A stretch of 64,000 bases of DNA from Achatina immaculata (GCA_009760885.1 CM019714.1:4768312-4832311); one strand, 5' to 3'; shown: positions 1-11,640, counted from the first letter of the stretch. The notes: generated by a model from the sequence alone, not told the origin. Made by a program: numbers and translations.

Positions 1-172
1 TTGGGAATGGAATGGACCTTGGCGTGCCACCGCCCGCGCCGGACCCCGGGTCATCGGAGTACTCCCTTGACCTGGCCTCTACCCCCGTCACAGACATGGC
101 AGTCGTGGATAATGACTCGACCGATGACCTTCTTATACCAGAGGAGCATATCGCCAGACACAACCAGCTAGA
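1..172 (+). CDS. Partial coding exon (exon A) of a neurabin/spinophilin-like gene
   Basis: Reading frame 3 is open from base 3 to the splice donor at 173 (GTAAGT). It encodes about 57 residues with a Pro/Gly-rich start (GVPPPAPDPGSSEY) and an acidic end (DNDSTDDLLIPEEHIARHNQ). The other two forward frames contain stops. The exon ends two bases into a codon (ga), and that codon is completed by the first base of the exon at 60029, giving Asp. The 5' edge runs off the window, so neither the acceptor nor the start codon is visible. No domain can be recognised in this piece. The composition suits a disordered linker upstream of a PP1-docking region. Assignment to the family rests on the in-phase join to the downstream exons. 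Coding status looks good; gene identity is inferred. Confidence 0.72.
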
Positions 173-508
173 GTAAGTACTGCTTTGTGTGTGGCTCTCT
201 CTGTGTGTGGCTGTGTGGCTCTCTGGCTCTGACAAGAACTTGGCCATATTCTGTCGGGCTATTTCATGAAACCTGAAGTGGACATCTACTTGTGGTGGGA
301 GACTAGCGGTGCTTGCTGTTTCTCTCCATATTATCCAGCGAAATCTTCCGGGACCTGTGTCCCAGCTGTCAAATATTTAACCCATGTGGCTGTGGCTTGG
401 GGCACATTATAGTCTGCTAGTGTCCGTGTGTTGAAAGGGGTGGGGGTCGCGAAGGCCGTCTGGGTCTCTCGGTTCGTGCTTAAAAATGCGTGGGTGTGTG
501 GGTGGAAC

Positions 509-530
509 GAGAGAGAGAGAGAGAGAGAGA
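509..530. repeat. (GA)n microsatellite
   Basis: Eleven uninterrupted GA dinucleotides, directly before the 32-bp array. Confidence 0.95.
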
Positions 531-765
531 CATTCTTGTCAAGATGTAAGAGAAATAGAGAGAACGTGTAGGTAGATTTAAGAGAAATGGAGATAATGTG
601 TAGGTGTATGTAAGATAATTAGAGAAAACATTTAGGCAGATGTACGAGAAGTAGAGAGAACATGTAGACAGATGTAAGAGAAATGGAGAGAACGTGCAGG
701 CAGATGTAAGAGAAATAGAGAGAACGTGTAGGCAGATGTAAGAGAAATAGAGAGAACGTGTAGAT
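531..765. repeat. 32-bp minisatellite, about 7 copies
   Basis: The unit contains ATGTAAGAGAAATAGAGAGA followed by ACGTGTAGGCAG. Copies at the left are diverged and those at the right nearly identical. The purine-rich strand is the plus strand. Confidence 0.85.
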
Positions 766-1045
766 GTATGCCTTGCGAAGCGTGAACATAATTGTCTGGC
801 TTGGAGGGCCAGGCTTACTCCCAGGCTGTTTAGAAGCTTTAATAGGGGTAGAGGCACCTCGTTTATTACATGGCTTGGGTAGTGCAGTGGTTAGCGTACT
901 AGCCACAAGTTCAAAGTCTAGCTGGAACCCAACTATACAGATGGGGTACCTGATCTTCTTGGAGCATGGGAAGGGGTTTTGGGGTGGGGGTAATGCTGAC
1001 CACATCATCATCAAGTGTGCCAACAGGTCAAGGAAAATATGTAGA
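766..1045 (+). mobile_element. Possible tRNA-derived SINE fragment
   Basis: Positions 881-905 (AGTGCAGTGGTTAGCGTACT) look like a tRNA A-box half and 906-920 (CAAGTTCAAAGTCTA) like a degraded B box, a layout typical of tRNA-derived SINE heads. A non-repetitive body follows, ending in ATCATCATCAAGTG. No flanking duplication could be seen, partly because the right side runs into a minisatellite. It could also be unrelated unique sequence. Confidence 0.4.
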
Positions 1046-1048
1046 TTA

Positions 1049-1990
1049 ACACCGTCTAAAGACCGGACAGCCCACCTTTCTAAAGACCGGACAGCCCACC
1101 TTTCTAAAGACCGGACAGCCCACCTTTCTAAAGACCTGAAAGCCGACCTTTCTAAAGACCCGAAAGCCGACCTTTCTAAAGACCTGAAAGCCGACCTGTC
1201 TAAAGACCTGAAAGCCGACCTTTCTAAAGACCCGAAAGCCGACCTTTCTAAAGACCTGAAAGCCAACCTTTCTAAAGACCTGAAAGCCAACCTTTCTAAA
1301 GACCTGAAAGCCAACCTTTCTAAAGACCTGAAAGCCAACCTTTCTAAAGACCTGAAAGCCGACCTTTCTAAAGACCTGAAAGCCGACCTTTCTAAAGACC
1401 TGAAAGCCAACCTTTCTAAAGACCTGAAAGCCGACCTTTCTAAAGACCTGAAAGCCGACCTTTCAAATAACATGAAAGCCAACCTTTCTAAAGACCTGAA
1501 AGCCAACCTTTCTAAAGACCTGAAAGCCAACCTTTCTAAAGACCCGAAAGCCAACCTTTCTAAAGACCTGAAAGCCAACCTTTCAAAGAACATGAAAGCC
1601 AACCTTTCAAATAACATGAAAGCCGACCTTTCTAAAGACCCGAAAGCCGACCTTTCTAAAGACCTGAAAGCCAGCCTTTCAAAGAACATGAAAGCCAGCC
1701 TTTCAAAGAACATGAAAGCCAGCCTTTCAAAGAACATGAAAGCCGACCTTTCTAAAGACCTGAAAGCCAACCTTTCAAATAACATGAAAGCCGACCTTTC
1801 TAAAGACCTGAAAGCCAACCTTTCAAAGAACACGAAAGCCGACCTTTCTAAAGACCTGAAAGCCGACCTTTCAAATAACATGAAAGCCGACCTTTTTAAA
1901 GACATGAAAGCCGACCTTTCTAAAGACATGAAAGTCCACTTTTTAAAAGACATTAAAGCCACCTTTCTAAAGACCTGAAAGTGACTTTTC
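1049..1990. repeat. 24-bp minisatellite, about 39 copies
   Basis: The unit is CTTTCTAAAGACCTGAAAGC plus CGAC, with variants CCGAAAGC, AACATGAAAGC and ACCGGACAGC. Because 24 is a multiple of three, both strands keep long open frames (for example an eight-residue KADLSKDL repeat on the plus strand from 764 to 1978). I treat these as by-products of the period. The first three copies form a separate subtype (CCGGACAGCCCAC). Confidence 0.95.
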
Positions 1991-2010
1991 TAAAGTTCCG
2001 TCTAGTTTAA

Positions 2011-3872
2011 ATTGAGCAGATCTCAGAGCAGGACAGCTGGTCAGATGGTTCTGTCAGAGAGCTCTGACACTTGCTGGACATTTCCCCAGCCAGTCTCAGC
2101 TTTGTATTCTGTTCACAATTCCCGTAGTTGGTTGCCTTTTGTCATCTTTACACTCTGGACAAGCCCATAATACGTCCCTCCCCTCTGTGCTGGAACTGAT
2201 GACGTCACTTATGTGTTGGTTTAAGGATACTTCTTGACCGTGGGTCTGGCGCTGGCGTCCTACGTGAGCAGTCTTACTCCGATAACGTGATAGAGCAGAG
2301 TGTTGTGTGAGCACATTGGGAGAAATACTGCACTTTAGGGGGAAGAAAGAGAGAAGGAAAGAAAGAAGACACAAGAGTTTAGTGGGCCGAGATGTAGGTA
2401 CGCAGGTCCGTCTGATACTCCGCCCTTTAGTTCAGATGGAGACATGCGTGAATATAGTTCAGGATAACAAACATATCAAAGCAGAAAACTAGCACATATA
2501 ACCAACTACTCACACACTCAGCAGTAATACAGATAAATCACAGACTAGCACATATAACCAACTACTCACACACTCAGCAGTAATACAAATAAAGCATAGA
2601 CTAGCACATATTACCAGCTACCTACAAACTCACCAGTAATACAGATAAAATATAAATTAGCACTTATAACCAGCTACCCACACACTCAGCAGTAGTACAA
2701 ATAAAACATAGACTAGCACATATAACCAGCTATCCACACAAGTTATACAGAGTTAAGTGGGTAGTGAACAAGTTTTACAGAGTTAAGCGGTTATTGAACA
2801 AGTTTTACGGAGTTAAGAATATATTGAACAAGTTATACAAAGTTAAGTGGGTAGTGAACAAGTTATACAATGTTAAGTGGGTAGTGAACAAGTTATACAG
2901 AGTTAAGTGGGTAGTGAACAAGTTATACAGAGTTAAGCGTATATTGAACAAGTTTTACAGAGTTAAGCGTATATTGAACAAGTTATACAGAGTTAAGCGT
3001 ATATTGAACAAGTTTTACAGAGTTAAGCGTATATTGAACAAGTTTTACAGAGTTAAGCGTATATTGAACAAGTTTTACAGAGTTAAGCATATATTGAACA
3101 AGTTTTACAGAGTTAAGCGTATATTGAACAAGTTATACAGAGTTAAGCGTATATTGAACAAGTTATACAGAGTTAAGTGGGTAGTGAACAAGTTTTACAG
3201 AGTTAAGCGTATATTGAACAAGTTATACAGAGTTAAGTGGGTAGTGAACAAGTTATACAAAGTTAAATGGGTAGTGAACAAGTTATACAGAGTTAAGTGG
3301 GTAGTGAACAAGTTTTACAGAGTTAAGCGTATATTGAACAAGTTATACAGAGTTAAGTGGGTAGTGAACAAGTTATACAAAGTTAAATGGGTAGTGAACA
3401 AGTTATACAGAGTTAAGTGGGTAGTAAACAAGTTATAGAGAGTTAAGTGGGTAGTGAACACGTTATAGAGAGTTAAGTAGGTAGTAAACAAGTTATAGAG
3501 AGTTAAGTAGGTAGTGAACAAGTTATACAGAGTTAAATGGGTAGTGAACAAGTTATACAAAGTTAAGTGGGTAGTGAACAAGTTATACAGAGTTAAGTGG
3601 GTAGTGAACAAGTTATACAAAGTTAAGCGTATATTGAACAAGTTTTACAGAGTTAAGCATATATTGAACAAGTTATGCAGAGTTAAGCATATATTGAACA
3701 AGTTATGCAGAGTCATGTGAGTATTGAACAAAAAGACAGCCAGCGCCATTTCCCCACAAAATAGTCGGTCAGAGATTGACATAATCAGCCAGCGTCTTTA
3801 CTCCACAAAATAGTCGGTCAGAGATTGACATAATCAGCCAGCGTCTTTACTCCACAAAATAGTCGGTCAGAG
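2011..3872. repeat. Tandem segmental duplication, copy 1 (1862 bp)
   Basis: The segment begins ATTGAGCAGATCTCAGAGCA. It holds a unique head (2011-2490), four copies of a roughly 58-bp repeat (2491-2735), a 30-bp array (2739-3728) and three 49-bp units (3729-3872). It recurs at once at 3873 with an offset of 1862 bp. I saw only a few differences, including T/C in the head near 2177/4038 and a one-base deletion near 4449. A perfect palindrome TGACGTCA (CRE-like) occurs in the head near 2200 and again near 4061; there is no evidence that it functions. Confidence 0.93.
2739..3728. repeat. 30-bp minisatellite, about 33 copies (in duplication copy 1)
   Basis: The unit is GTTATACAGAGTTAAGTGGG plus TAGTGAACAA. 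The alternative subtype has GTTTTACAGAGTTAAGCGTA plus TATTGAACAA. The two subtypes are interspersed rather than in blocks. Both strands are open over long spans because the period is divisible by three. Confidence 0.95.
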
Positions 3873-5733
3873 ATTGAGCAGATCTCAGAGCAGGACAGCT
3901 GGTCAGATGGTTCTGTCAGAGAGCTCTGACACTTGCTGGACATTTCCCCAGCCAGTCTCAGCTTTGTATTCTGTTCACAATTCCCGTAGTTGGTTGCCTT
4001 TTGTCATCTTTACACTCTGGACAAGCCCATAATACGCCCCTCCCCTCTGTGCTGGAACTGATGACGTCACTTATGTGTTGGTTTAAGGATACTTCTTGAC
4101 CGTGGGTCTGGCGCTGGCGTCCTACGTGAGCAGTCTTACTCCGATAACGTGATAGAGCAGAGTGTTGTGTGAGCACATTGGGAGAAATACTGCACTTTAG
4201 GGGGAAGAAAGAGAGAAGGAAAGAAAGAAGACACAAGAGTTTAGTGGGCCGAGATGTAGGTACGCAGGTCCGTCTGATACTCCGCCCTTTAGTTCAGATG
4301 GAGACATGCGTGAATATAGTTCAGGATAACAAACATATCAAAGCAGAAAACTAGCACATATAACCAACTACTCACACACTCAGCAGTAATACAGATAAAT
4401 CACAGACTAGCACATATAACCAACTACTCACACACTCAGCAGTAATACAATAAAGCATAGACTAGCACATATTACCAGCTACCTACAAACTCACCAGTAA
4501 TACAGATAAAATATAAATTAGCACTTATAACCAGCTACCCACACACTCAGCAGTAGTACAAATAAAACATAGACTAGCACATATAACCAGCTATCCACAC
4601 AAGTTATACAGAGTTAAGTGGGTAGTGAACAAGTTTTACAGAGTTAAGCGGTTATTGAACAAGTTTTACGGAGTTAAGAATATATTGAACAAGTTATACA
4701 AAGTTAAGTGGGTAGTGAACAAGTTATACAATGTTAAGTGGGTAGTGAACAAGTTATACAGAGTTAAGTGGGTAGTGAACAAGTTATACAGAGTTAAGCG
4801 TATATTGAACAAGTTTTACAGAGTTAAGCGTATATTGAACAAGTTATACAGAGTTAAGCGTATATTGAACAAGTTTTACAGAGTTAAGCGTATATTGAAC
4901 AAGTTTTACAGAGTTAAGCGTATATTGAACAAGTTTTACAGAGTTAAGCATATATTGAACAAGTTTTACAGAGTTAAGCGTATATTGAACAAGTTATACA
5001 GAGTTAAGCGTATATTGAACAAGTTATACAGAGTTAAGTGGGTAGTGAACAAGTTTTACAGAGTTAAGCGTATATTGAACAAGTTATACAGAGTTAAGTG
5101 GGTAGTGAACAAGTTATACAAAGTTAAATGGGTAGTGAACAAGTTATACAGAGTTAAGTGGGTAGTGAACAAGTTTTACAGAGTTAAGCGTATATTGAAC
5201 AAGTTATACAGAGTTAAGTGGGTAGTGAACAAGTTATACAAAGTTAAATGGGTAGTGAACAAGTTATACAGAGTTAAGTGGGTAGTAAACAAGTTATAGA
5301 GAGTTAAGTGGGTAGTGAACACGTTATAGAGAGTTAAGTAGGTAGTAAACAAGTTATAGAGAGTTAAGTAGGTAGTGAACAAGTTATACAGAGTTAAATG
5401 GGTAGTGAACAAGTTATACAAAGTTAAGTGGGTAGTGAACAAGTTATACAGAGTTAAGTGGGTAGTGAACAAGTTATACAAAGTTAAGCGTATATTGAAC
5501 AAGTTTTACAGAGTTAAGCATATATTGAACAAGTTATGCAGAGTTAAGCATATATTGAACAAGTTATGCAGAGTCATGTGAGTATTGAACAAAAAGACAG
5601 CCAGCGCCATTTCCCCACAAAATAGTCGGTCAGAGATTGACATAATCAGCCAGCGTCTTTACTCCACAAAATAGTCGGTCAGAGATTGACATAATCAGCC
5701 AGCGTCTTTACTCCACAAAATAGTCGGTCAGAG
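3873..5733. repeat. Tandem segmental duplication, copy 2 (about 1861 bp)
   Basis: Near-identical to 2011-3872 through the head, the 58-bp repeats (4352-4596) and the 30-bp array (4600-5589). It then runs without a visible break into the long 49-bp array. The three 49-bp units at the end of copy 1 show that the 49-bp array was already part of the duplicated block. Near-identity points to a recent unequal exchange or replication event, or to an assembly duplication. Confidence 0.9.
4600..5589. repeat. 30-bp minisatellite, about 33 copies (in duplication copy 2)
   Basis: Same subtype order, unit by unit, as 2739-3728, including the GTTATAGAG variants near 3430-3510 and 5292-5372. The whole array was therefore copied as a block rather than expanded independently. 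Confidence 0.95.
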
Positions 5734-7638
5734 ATTGACATAATCAGCCAGCGTCTTTGCCTCACAAAATAGTCGGGTAGAGATTGACATAATCGGCCAG
5801 CGTCTTTACTCCACAAAATAGTCGGGTAGAGATTGACATAATCAGCCAGCGTCTTTACTCCACAAAATAGTCGGTCAGAGATTGACATAATCGGCCAGCG
5901 TCTTTATCCCACAAAATAGTCGGTCAGAGATTGACATAATCAGCCAGCGTCTTTATCCTACAAAATAATCGGGTAAAGATTGACATAATCAGCCAGCGTC
6001 ATTACCCCACAAAATAGTCGGTCAGAGATTGACATAATCAGCCAGCGTCTTTACCCCACAAAATAGTCGGTCAGAGATTGACATAATCAACCAGCGTCTT
6101 TATCCCACAAAATAGTCGGTCAGAGATTGACATAATCAGCCAGCGTCTTTATCCCACAAAATAGTCGGGTAGAGATTGACATAATCAGCCAGCGTCTTTA
6201 TCCCACAAAATAGTCGGGTAGAGATTGACATAACCAGCCAGCGTCTTTATCCCACAAAATAGTCGGTCAGAGATTGACATAATCAGCCAGCGTCTTTATC
6301 CCAGAAAATAGTCGGTCAGAGATTGACATAATCAGCCAGCGTCTTTATCCTACAAATTAATCGAGTAGAGATTGACATAATCAGCCAGTGTCTTTATCCC
6401 ACAAAATAATCGGGTAAAGATTGACATAATCAGCCAGCGTCTTTACCCCACAAAATAGTCGGTCAGAGATTGACATAATCAGCCAGCGTCTTTATCCCAC
6501 AAAATAGTCGGGTAGAGATTGACATAATCAGCCAGCGTCTTTATCCCACAAAATAATCGGGTAGAGATTGACATAATCAGCCAGCGTCTTTACCCCACAA
6601 AATAGTCGGGTAGAAATTGACATAATCAGCCAGTGTCTTTACCTCACAAAATAGTCGGGTAGAGATTGACATAATCAGCCAGCGTCTTTACTCCACAAAA
6701 TAGTCGGTCAGAGATTGACATAATCGGCCAGCGTCTTTGCCTCACAAAATAGTCGGGTAGAGATTGACATAATCAGCCAGCGTCTTTACTCCACAAAATA
6801 GTCGGGTAGAGATTGACATAATCATCTAGCGTCTTTTCTCCACAAAATAGTCGGGTAGAGATTGACACAATCAGCCAGCATCTTTACTCCACAAAATAAT
6901 CGGGTAGTGATTGACACAATCAGCCAGCATCTTTACTCCACAAAATAATCGGGTAGTGATTGACATAATCAGCCAGCGTCTTTACCCCACAAAATAGTCG
7001 GGTAGAGATTGACATAATCAGCCAGCGTCTTTACCCCACAAAATAGTCGGTCAGAGATTGACATAATCAGCCAGCGTCTTTATCCCACAAAATAGTCGGG
7101 TAGAGATTGACATAATCAGCCAGCGTCTTTATCCCACAAAATAATCGGGTAGAGATTGACATAATCAGCCAGCGTCTTTACCCCACAAAATAGTCGGGTA
7201 GAAATTGACATAATCAGCCAGTGTCTTTACCTCACAAAATAGTCGGGTAGAGATTGACATAATCAGCCAGCGTCTTTACTCCACAAAATAGTCGGTCAGA
7301 GATTGACATAATCGGCCAGCGTCTTTGCCTCACAAAATAGTCGGGTAGAGATTGACATAATCAGCCAGCGTCTTTACTCCACAAAATAGTCGGGTAGAGA
7401 TTGACATAATCATCTAGCGTCTTTTCTCCACAAAATAGTCGGGTAGAGATTGACACAATCAGCCAGCATCTTTACTCCACAAAATAATCGGGTAGTGATT
7501 GACACAATCAGCCAGCATCTTTACTCCACAAAATAATCGGGTAGTGATTGACATAATCAGCCAGCGTCTTTACCCCACAAAATAATAGGGTTGATATAGA
7601 CATAATTAGCCAGCGACTTTGCCCCACAAAATAGTCGG
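5590..7638. repeat. 49-bp minisatellite, about 42 copies with a 588-bp higher-order repeat
   Basis: The unit starts CAGCCAGCGTCTTTACCCCA and ends with AGATTGACATAAT. Subtypes differ at TCGGTCAG/TCGGGTAG and ACCCC/ATCCC/ACTCC. A run of 12 units (588 bp) near 6430-7018 is repeated at about 7018-7606; for example the rare TAGAAATTGA variant at 6611 recurs at 7199. A final decayed unit (GGGTTGATATAGAC) closes the array. Confidence 0.93.
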
Positions 7639-9265
7639 GTGCTGTTTTATCTAGGTTCTAATCTTCTGTTATATATGATAGTTCTATCTTATCTAGGTTC
7701 TAATCTTCTATTATATATGATAGTTCTATCTTATCTAGGTCCTAAGCTTACGTTATACGTGATATTTTTGTCTTATCTACGTTCTAAACTTGTTATATGT
7801 GATAGTTCTGTCTTTTCTACGTTCTAATTTTCTGTTATATGTGATAGTGCAATTATCTATGTTCTAATCTTCTGTTATATGTGATAGTTCTGTCTTTTGT
7901 ACGTTCTAAGCTTCTGTTATATGTGATAGTTCTGTCTTATCTACGTTCTAATTTTCTGTTATATGTGATAGTTCTGTCTTATCTACGTTCTAATTTTCTG
8001 TTATATGTGATAGTTCTGTCTTATCTACGTTCTAATTTTATGTTATATGTGATAGTTCTGTCTTATCTAGGTTCTAATTTTCTGTTATATGTGATAGTTC
8101 TGTCTTATCTACGTTCTAAACTTGTTATATGTGATAGTTCTGTCTTACCTACGTTCTAATTTTCTGTTATATGTGATAGTTCTGTCTTTTCTACGTTCTA
8201 AGCTTCTATTATATGTGATAGTGCAATTATCTGTGTTCTAAGCTTCTGTTATATGTGATAGTTCTGTCTTATCTACGTTCTAAGCTTCTGTTATATGTGA
8301 TAGTGCAATTATCTGTGTTCTAAGCTTCTGTTATATGTCATAGTGCAATTATCTGTGTTCTAAGCTTCTGTTATATGTGATAGTTCTGTCTTATCTATGT
8401 TCTAATTTTCTGTTATATGTGATAGTTCTGTCTTATCTACGTTCTAAGCTTCTGTTATATGTGATAGTTCTGTCTTATCTACGTTCTAATTTTCTGTTAT
8501 ATGTGATAGTTCTGTCTTATCTACGTTCTAATTTTCTGTTATATGTGATAGTTCTGTCTTATCTACGTTCTAAGCTTCTGTTATATGTGATAGTTCTGTC
8601 TTATCTACGTTTTAATTTTCTGTTATATGTGATAGTTCTGTCTTATCTACATTCTAAGCTTCTGTTATATGTGATAGTTCTGTCTTATCTACGTTCTAAT
8701 TTTCTGTTATATGTGATAGTTCTGTCTTATCTACATTCTAAGCTTCTGTTATATGTGATAGTGCAATTATCTGTGTTCTAAGCTTCTGTTATATGTGATA
8801 GTGCAATTATCTGTGTTCTAAGCTTCTGTTATATGTGATAGTTCTGTCTTATCTACGTTCTAATTTTCTGTTATATGTGATAGTTCTGTCTTATCTACGT
8901 TCTAATTTTCTGTTATATGTGATAGTTCTGTCTTATCTACGTTCTAATTTTCTGTTATATGTGATAGTTCTGTCTTATCTACGTTCTAATTTTCTGTTAT
9001 ATGTGATAGTTCTGTCTTTTCTACATTCTAAGCTTCTGTTATATGTGATAGTGCAATTATCTAGGTTCTAAGCTTCTGTTATATGTGATAGTTCTGTCTT
9101 ATCTACGTTCTAATCTTCTGTTATATGTGATAGTTCTGTCTTTTCTACATTCTAAGCTTCTGTTATATGTGATAGTGCAATTATCTAGGTTCTAAGCTTC
9201 TGTTATATGTGATAGTTCTGTCTTATCTACGTTCTAATCTTCTGTTATATGTTATTGTAGAAATA
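7639..9265. repeat. 42-bp minisatellite, about 39 copies
   Basis: The unit contains TTCTGTTATATGTGATAGTT then CTGTCTTATCTACGTTCTAA. A shorter subtype has GTGCAATTATCTGTGTTCTA. The plus strand is open as a hydrophobic 14-residue repeat (for example LLYVIVLSYLRSNF), an artefact of the multiple-of-three period. After the array, 9266-9392 is unique sequence. Confidence 0.93.
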
Positions 9266-9430
9266 AAGCTTGTCTTTGATGGCACGAGGTTGTTAAAGAA
9301 CAGTTATTTGAGAGAGGATCTGCTCTCCATTCTGTCAAGTTTGAGAGACAAAAGTAACTCTTACAGTGTCACGGAAAGATAGAACACACTGTTCCAGGAT
9401 TATCTTATATCTTATATCCTTCCCGTGCCG

Positions 9431-10081
9431 TTAGACTTCACATAGGGCTCGCAAAGTAGTTCGCCAGTTTTTCCTGTCTTCGGCGAGTCTTTCAACCTCA
9501 CCAAAGGATTTTATGCCTGTTAACTTGGCCTCTCTTAATAATGTCCTCTTCAGAGTTTCACGCGGTCTGCCCCTTTTTCTTCGGCCTGTTGTGTTCCACT
9601 TGATAGCTTGTTTTGGGATTCCCTGATCATTTCTTCTCATCAAGTGACCAACATATGTCCATCTCCTTTTCCTGATCACCCGTGAGACTGGTTGTTGTTC
9701 AGTCATCTGTCTTATCTCTGCATTGTTCTTGAATTCATTCCACTTGATGCCGAGTATTTTCCTTAGGCATTTGTTTTCAAAAGAGTCTAATTTCTTGTCT
9801 ATTTCTTTAGTTGTTTTCCAGCTTTCGCATGCATAAATGAGGGTGGATATTACATTTTAATTGAATAGTCTTAACTTGGTTTTTGTGCTTATAACTTTTG
9901 AATTCCATATGTTCTCAAGATTCTTGAAGATTGATGCTGCTTTTGCAATTCTGATCCTAACTTCCTTTCTAGTGTCACCATCCTGGTCTATGTAGCTGCC
10001 AAGGTATGCAAATTGATTGACTTCTTCAATATATGTCCCTTCTATGTGTATTTTTCCAGTTTGATTGATGGGAATTTTCAT
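9431..10081 (-). pseudogene. C-terminal region of LINE copy 1 polyprotein (decayed)
   Basis: The minus-strand frame 10081-9857 continues after the RT (KIHIEGTYIEEVNQFAYLGS, a motif that usually follows the RT fingers and palm in these elements). A second frame, 9706-9431, gives the basic tail RRWTYVGHLMRR, then AIKWNTTGRRKRGRPRETL. Stops and frame changes separate the pieces. The corresponding stretch in copy 2 shows the parts that are missing between them. Confidence 0.85.
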
Positions 10082-10139
10082 TATTTTTGTTTTGTCCTTG
10101 TTAATTTCAAGTCCTATTTTGCTAGCCAGTGAAGACAGG

Positions 10140-11188
10140 CTATCTGTTTTTTCTGGAATTCACATTATTACTGATAAGAGTTATGTCATCAGCAAAATCA
10201 AGATCTTCTAGTTGGGTCCCATGTACCCAGTCAATACCTGTGTTACCTGTGCAGCATTTTTTCATTATGAAGTCTATTGTAATCCCAAAAAGTAAAGGAG
10301 ACAGTATACATCCTTGTTTCACGCCTGTTTCAATCTGGAACCGTTCACTCATCCCTTCTTCTGTCTTGACTGCACAACCATATCCATTGTATAAGTCCTT
10401 AATGATGTTGACAATTTTAGATGGTATTCCATATAGACATAAAATTCTCCATAATGAATCTCTGTGTATGCTATCAAATGCCTTCTTAAAATCTATGAAA
10501 TTCAGTATTAATGGTTTCTGCTTTTCAATATGTTCTTCAAGTATTATTCTGAGAGTAAAGATCTGGTCGAGACAGCTTCTCCCTTTTCGAAATCCTGCTT
10601 GTTCTTCTCTCATTGCAGTATCCACTATATCTTTGAGTCTATTCAAAATGACCTTGCAAAATACTTTTGACACAACTGATATTAAGGTTACTCCTCTCCA
10701 GTTGTTACAGTCACTAATGTTGCCCTTTTTTGATATTTTAACAATGATTCCCTTCTTCCAATTAGAAGAGACCTTTTCTTCTTTCCAAATCTTGTTAAAC
10801 ATTCTCTGTAGTTGTCTCATGTTGTCACTATTGATAGCTTTTAGCATTATGGGTTTATTTCATCTTCACCTGCAGCTTTGTTGTTAGCCATTAAATTCAC
10901 TGCTGTTTCAATTTCATGCAATTTAATTTCATCTAGATTGACATTTAGTTGTGGGGCTGGTAAGTCAGTTTCAAGGTTTAACAATTCTTTTGGGTGTAGT
11001 CGATTAAGTATTTCTTGGAAGTGTTCAGCCCATCTTTGCTTTTGGTCTTTATTTGATGTTAATAGTGTTCCAGTTTTGCTAAGGATTGGTCTTTCTTTAG
11101 ATGTAATAGTACCTGTTAGCCTCTTTTGTATGTTATATAAAGTTTTGCTGTCTCCTGTTTTTGCTGCTTTTTCTGCCTCTCTCGCCAT
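10140..11188 (-). pseudogene. Reverse transcriptase pseudogene of LINE copy 1
   Basis: Two adjoining minus-strand frames are involved. The upstream one (11188-10847) encodes the linker and ends NKAAGEDEINP followed by a stop. The downstream one (10847-10140) continues as MLKAINSDNMRQL and holds the RT core: NWRGVTLISV, EEQAGFRKGRSCLDQI, LNFIDFKKAFDSIHRDSLW, GVKQGCILSPLLF and the active-site box LEDLDFADDITLI. A one-base frameshift separates the two frames. It is shared with copy 2 at the same place. The product would copy element RNA into DNA at the target site, but this copy is broken. Confidence 0.88.
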
Positions 11189-11285
11189 ATTGTCTATGTA
11201 TTCTCTTTTATCCCTTCTAGCTGAACTTTTTACTTTCTTGTCTATGTCTTTGTATTTTGCTTTTGCCGAATCTCTTTCATGATCC

Positions 11286-11380
11286 AGGATTATACCTCGA
11301 ACAAATCATAGACGAAGCATATATTTTAGACATGACGGAAAAAAAGTGCGATGTCTATGATATTTTCCAGGTATAATCCT
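11286..11380. repeat. Inverted repeat (foldback element) with 28-bp arms
   Basis: The arms at 11286-11313 and 11353-11380 are reverse complements over about 28 bp with a few mismatches (AGGATTATACCT against AGGTATAATCCT, and CATAGAC against GTCTATG). The spacer is 39 bp. If LINE copy 1 is removed the complementarity extends left across 9376-9403 and right to about 11400, giving arms of roughly 45 bp. This resembles a small foldback or MITE-like element. No transposase is present. Confidence 0.7.
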
Positions 11381-11640
11381 AGAAAAGTGTGTTGTCTTAC
11401 TTTAGCTTACGAAAGACTCGTTGTTTCTTGTTTATAAACACACACACACACATAAATTGTTCACAAAGAGATAACTCAATTTTTTCTTCGCGTCTTCTAT
11501 TATTACGATTATCTCCCTTAGACAAACGTTTTCCTGTCTCTCTGCAGTTACATGACTTTATTACATCCAACGTGTCGTTTTCTTAACTGCTTTCTTCCAT
11601 CTAAGACTTTCTTCTACAAGGTTATTTTATTTGTATTTTT
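11381..11640. other. Unique AT-rich spacer
   Basis: Non-repetitive sequence with a short (CA)n run near 11440. No gene or further feature seen. Confidence 0.6.

Larger units (their letters stand above)
9404..11282 (-). mobile_element. LINE (non-LTR retrotransposon) copy 1, 5'-truncated
   Basis: The 1879-bp element lies on the minus strand and is bounded by the 11-bp direct repeat TCCAGGATTAT (9393-9403 and 11283-11293), a target-site duplication. Its minus-strand translation gives, in order, a pre-RT linker, the reverse transcriptase with the F-A-D-D catalytic box, and the basic C-terminal tail found in many animal LINEs. The 3' end carries a short ATATAAG-type tail (about 9404-9420 on the plus strand). 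The endonuclease domain is missing, as expected for 5' truncation. The clade cannot be settled from the sequence alone. Confidence 0.9.

Noticed and set aside
764..1978. A 404-codon plus-strand open frame with KADLSKDL repeats
   Set aside because: It is a by-product of the 24-bp unit; the opposite strand is open over the same span, and the 5' part lies in a SINE-like sequence.
5590..9265. Regular repeats that resemble a CRISPR array
   Set aside because: The units are adjacent and similar along their whole length, with no distinct spacers, and the DNA is eukaryotic.
9266..9403. A 5' remnant or promoter of LINE copy 1
   Set aside because: The target-site duplication places the element's 3' boundary at 9404 on the minus strand, so this stretch is flanking sequence.
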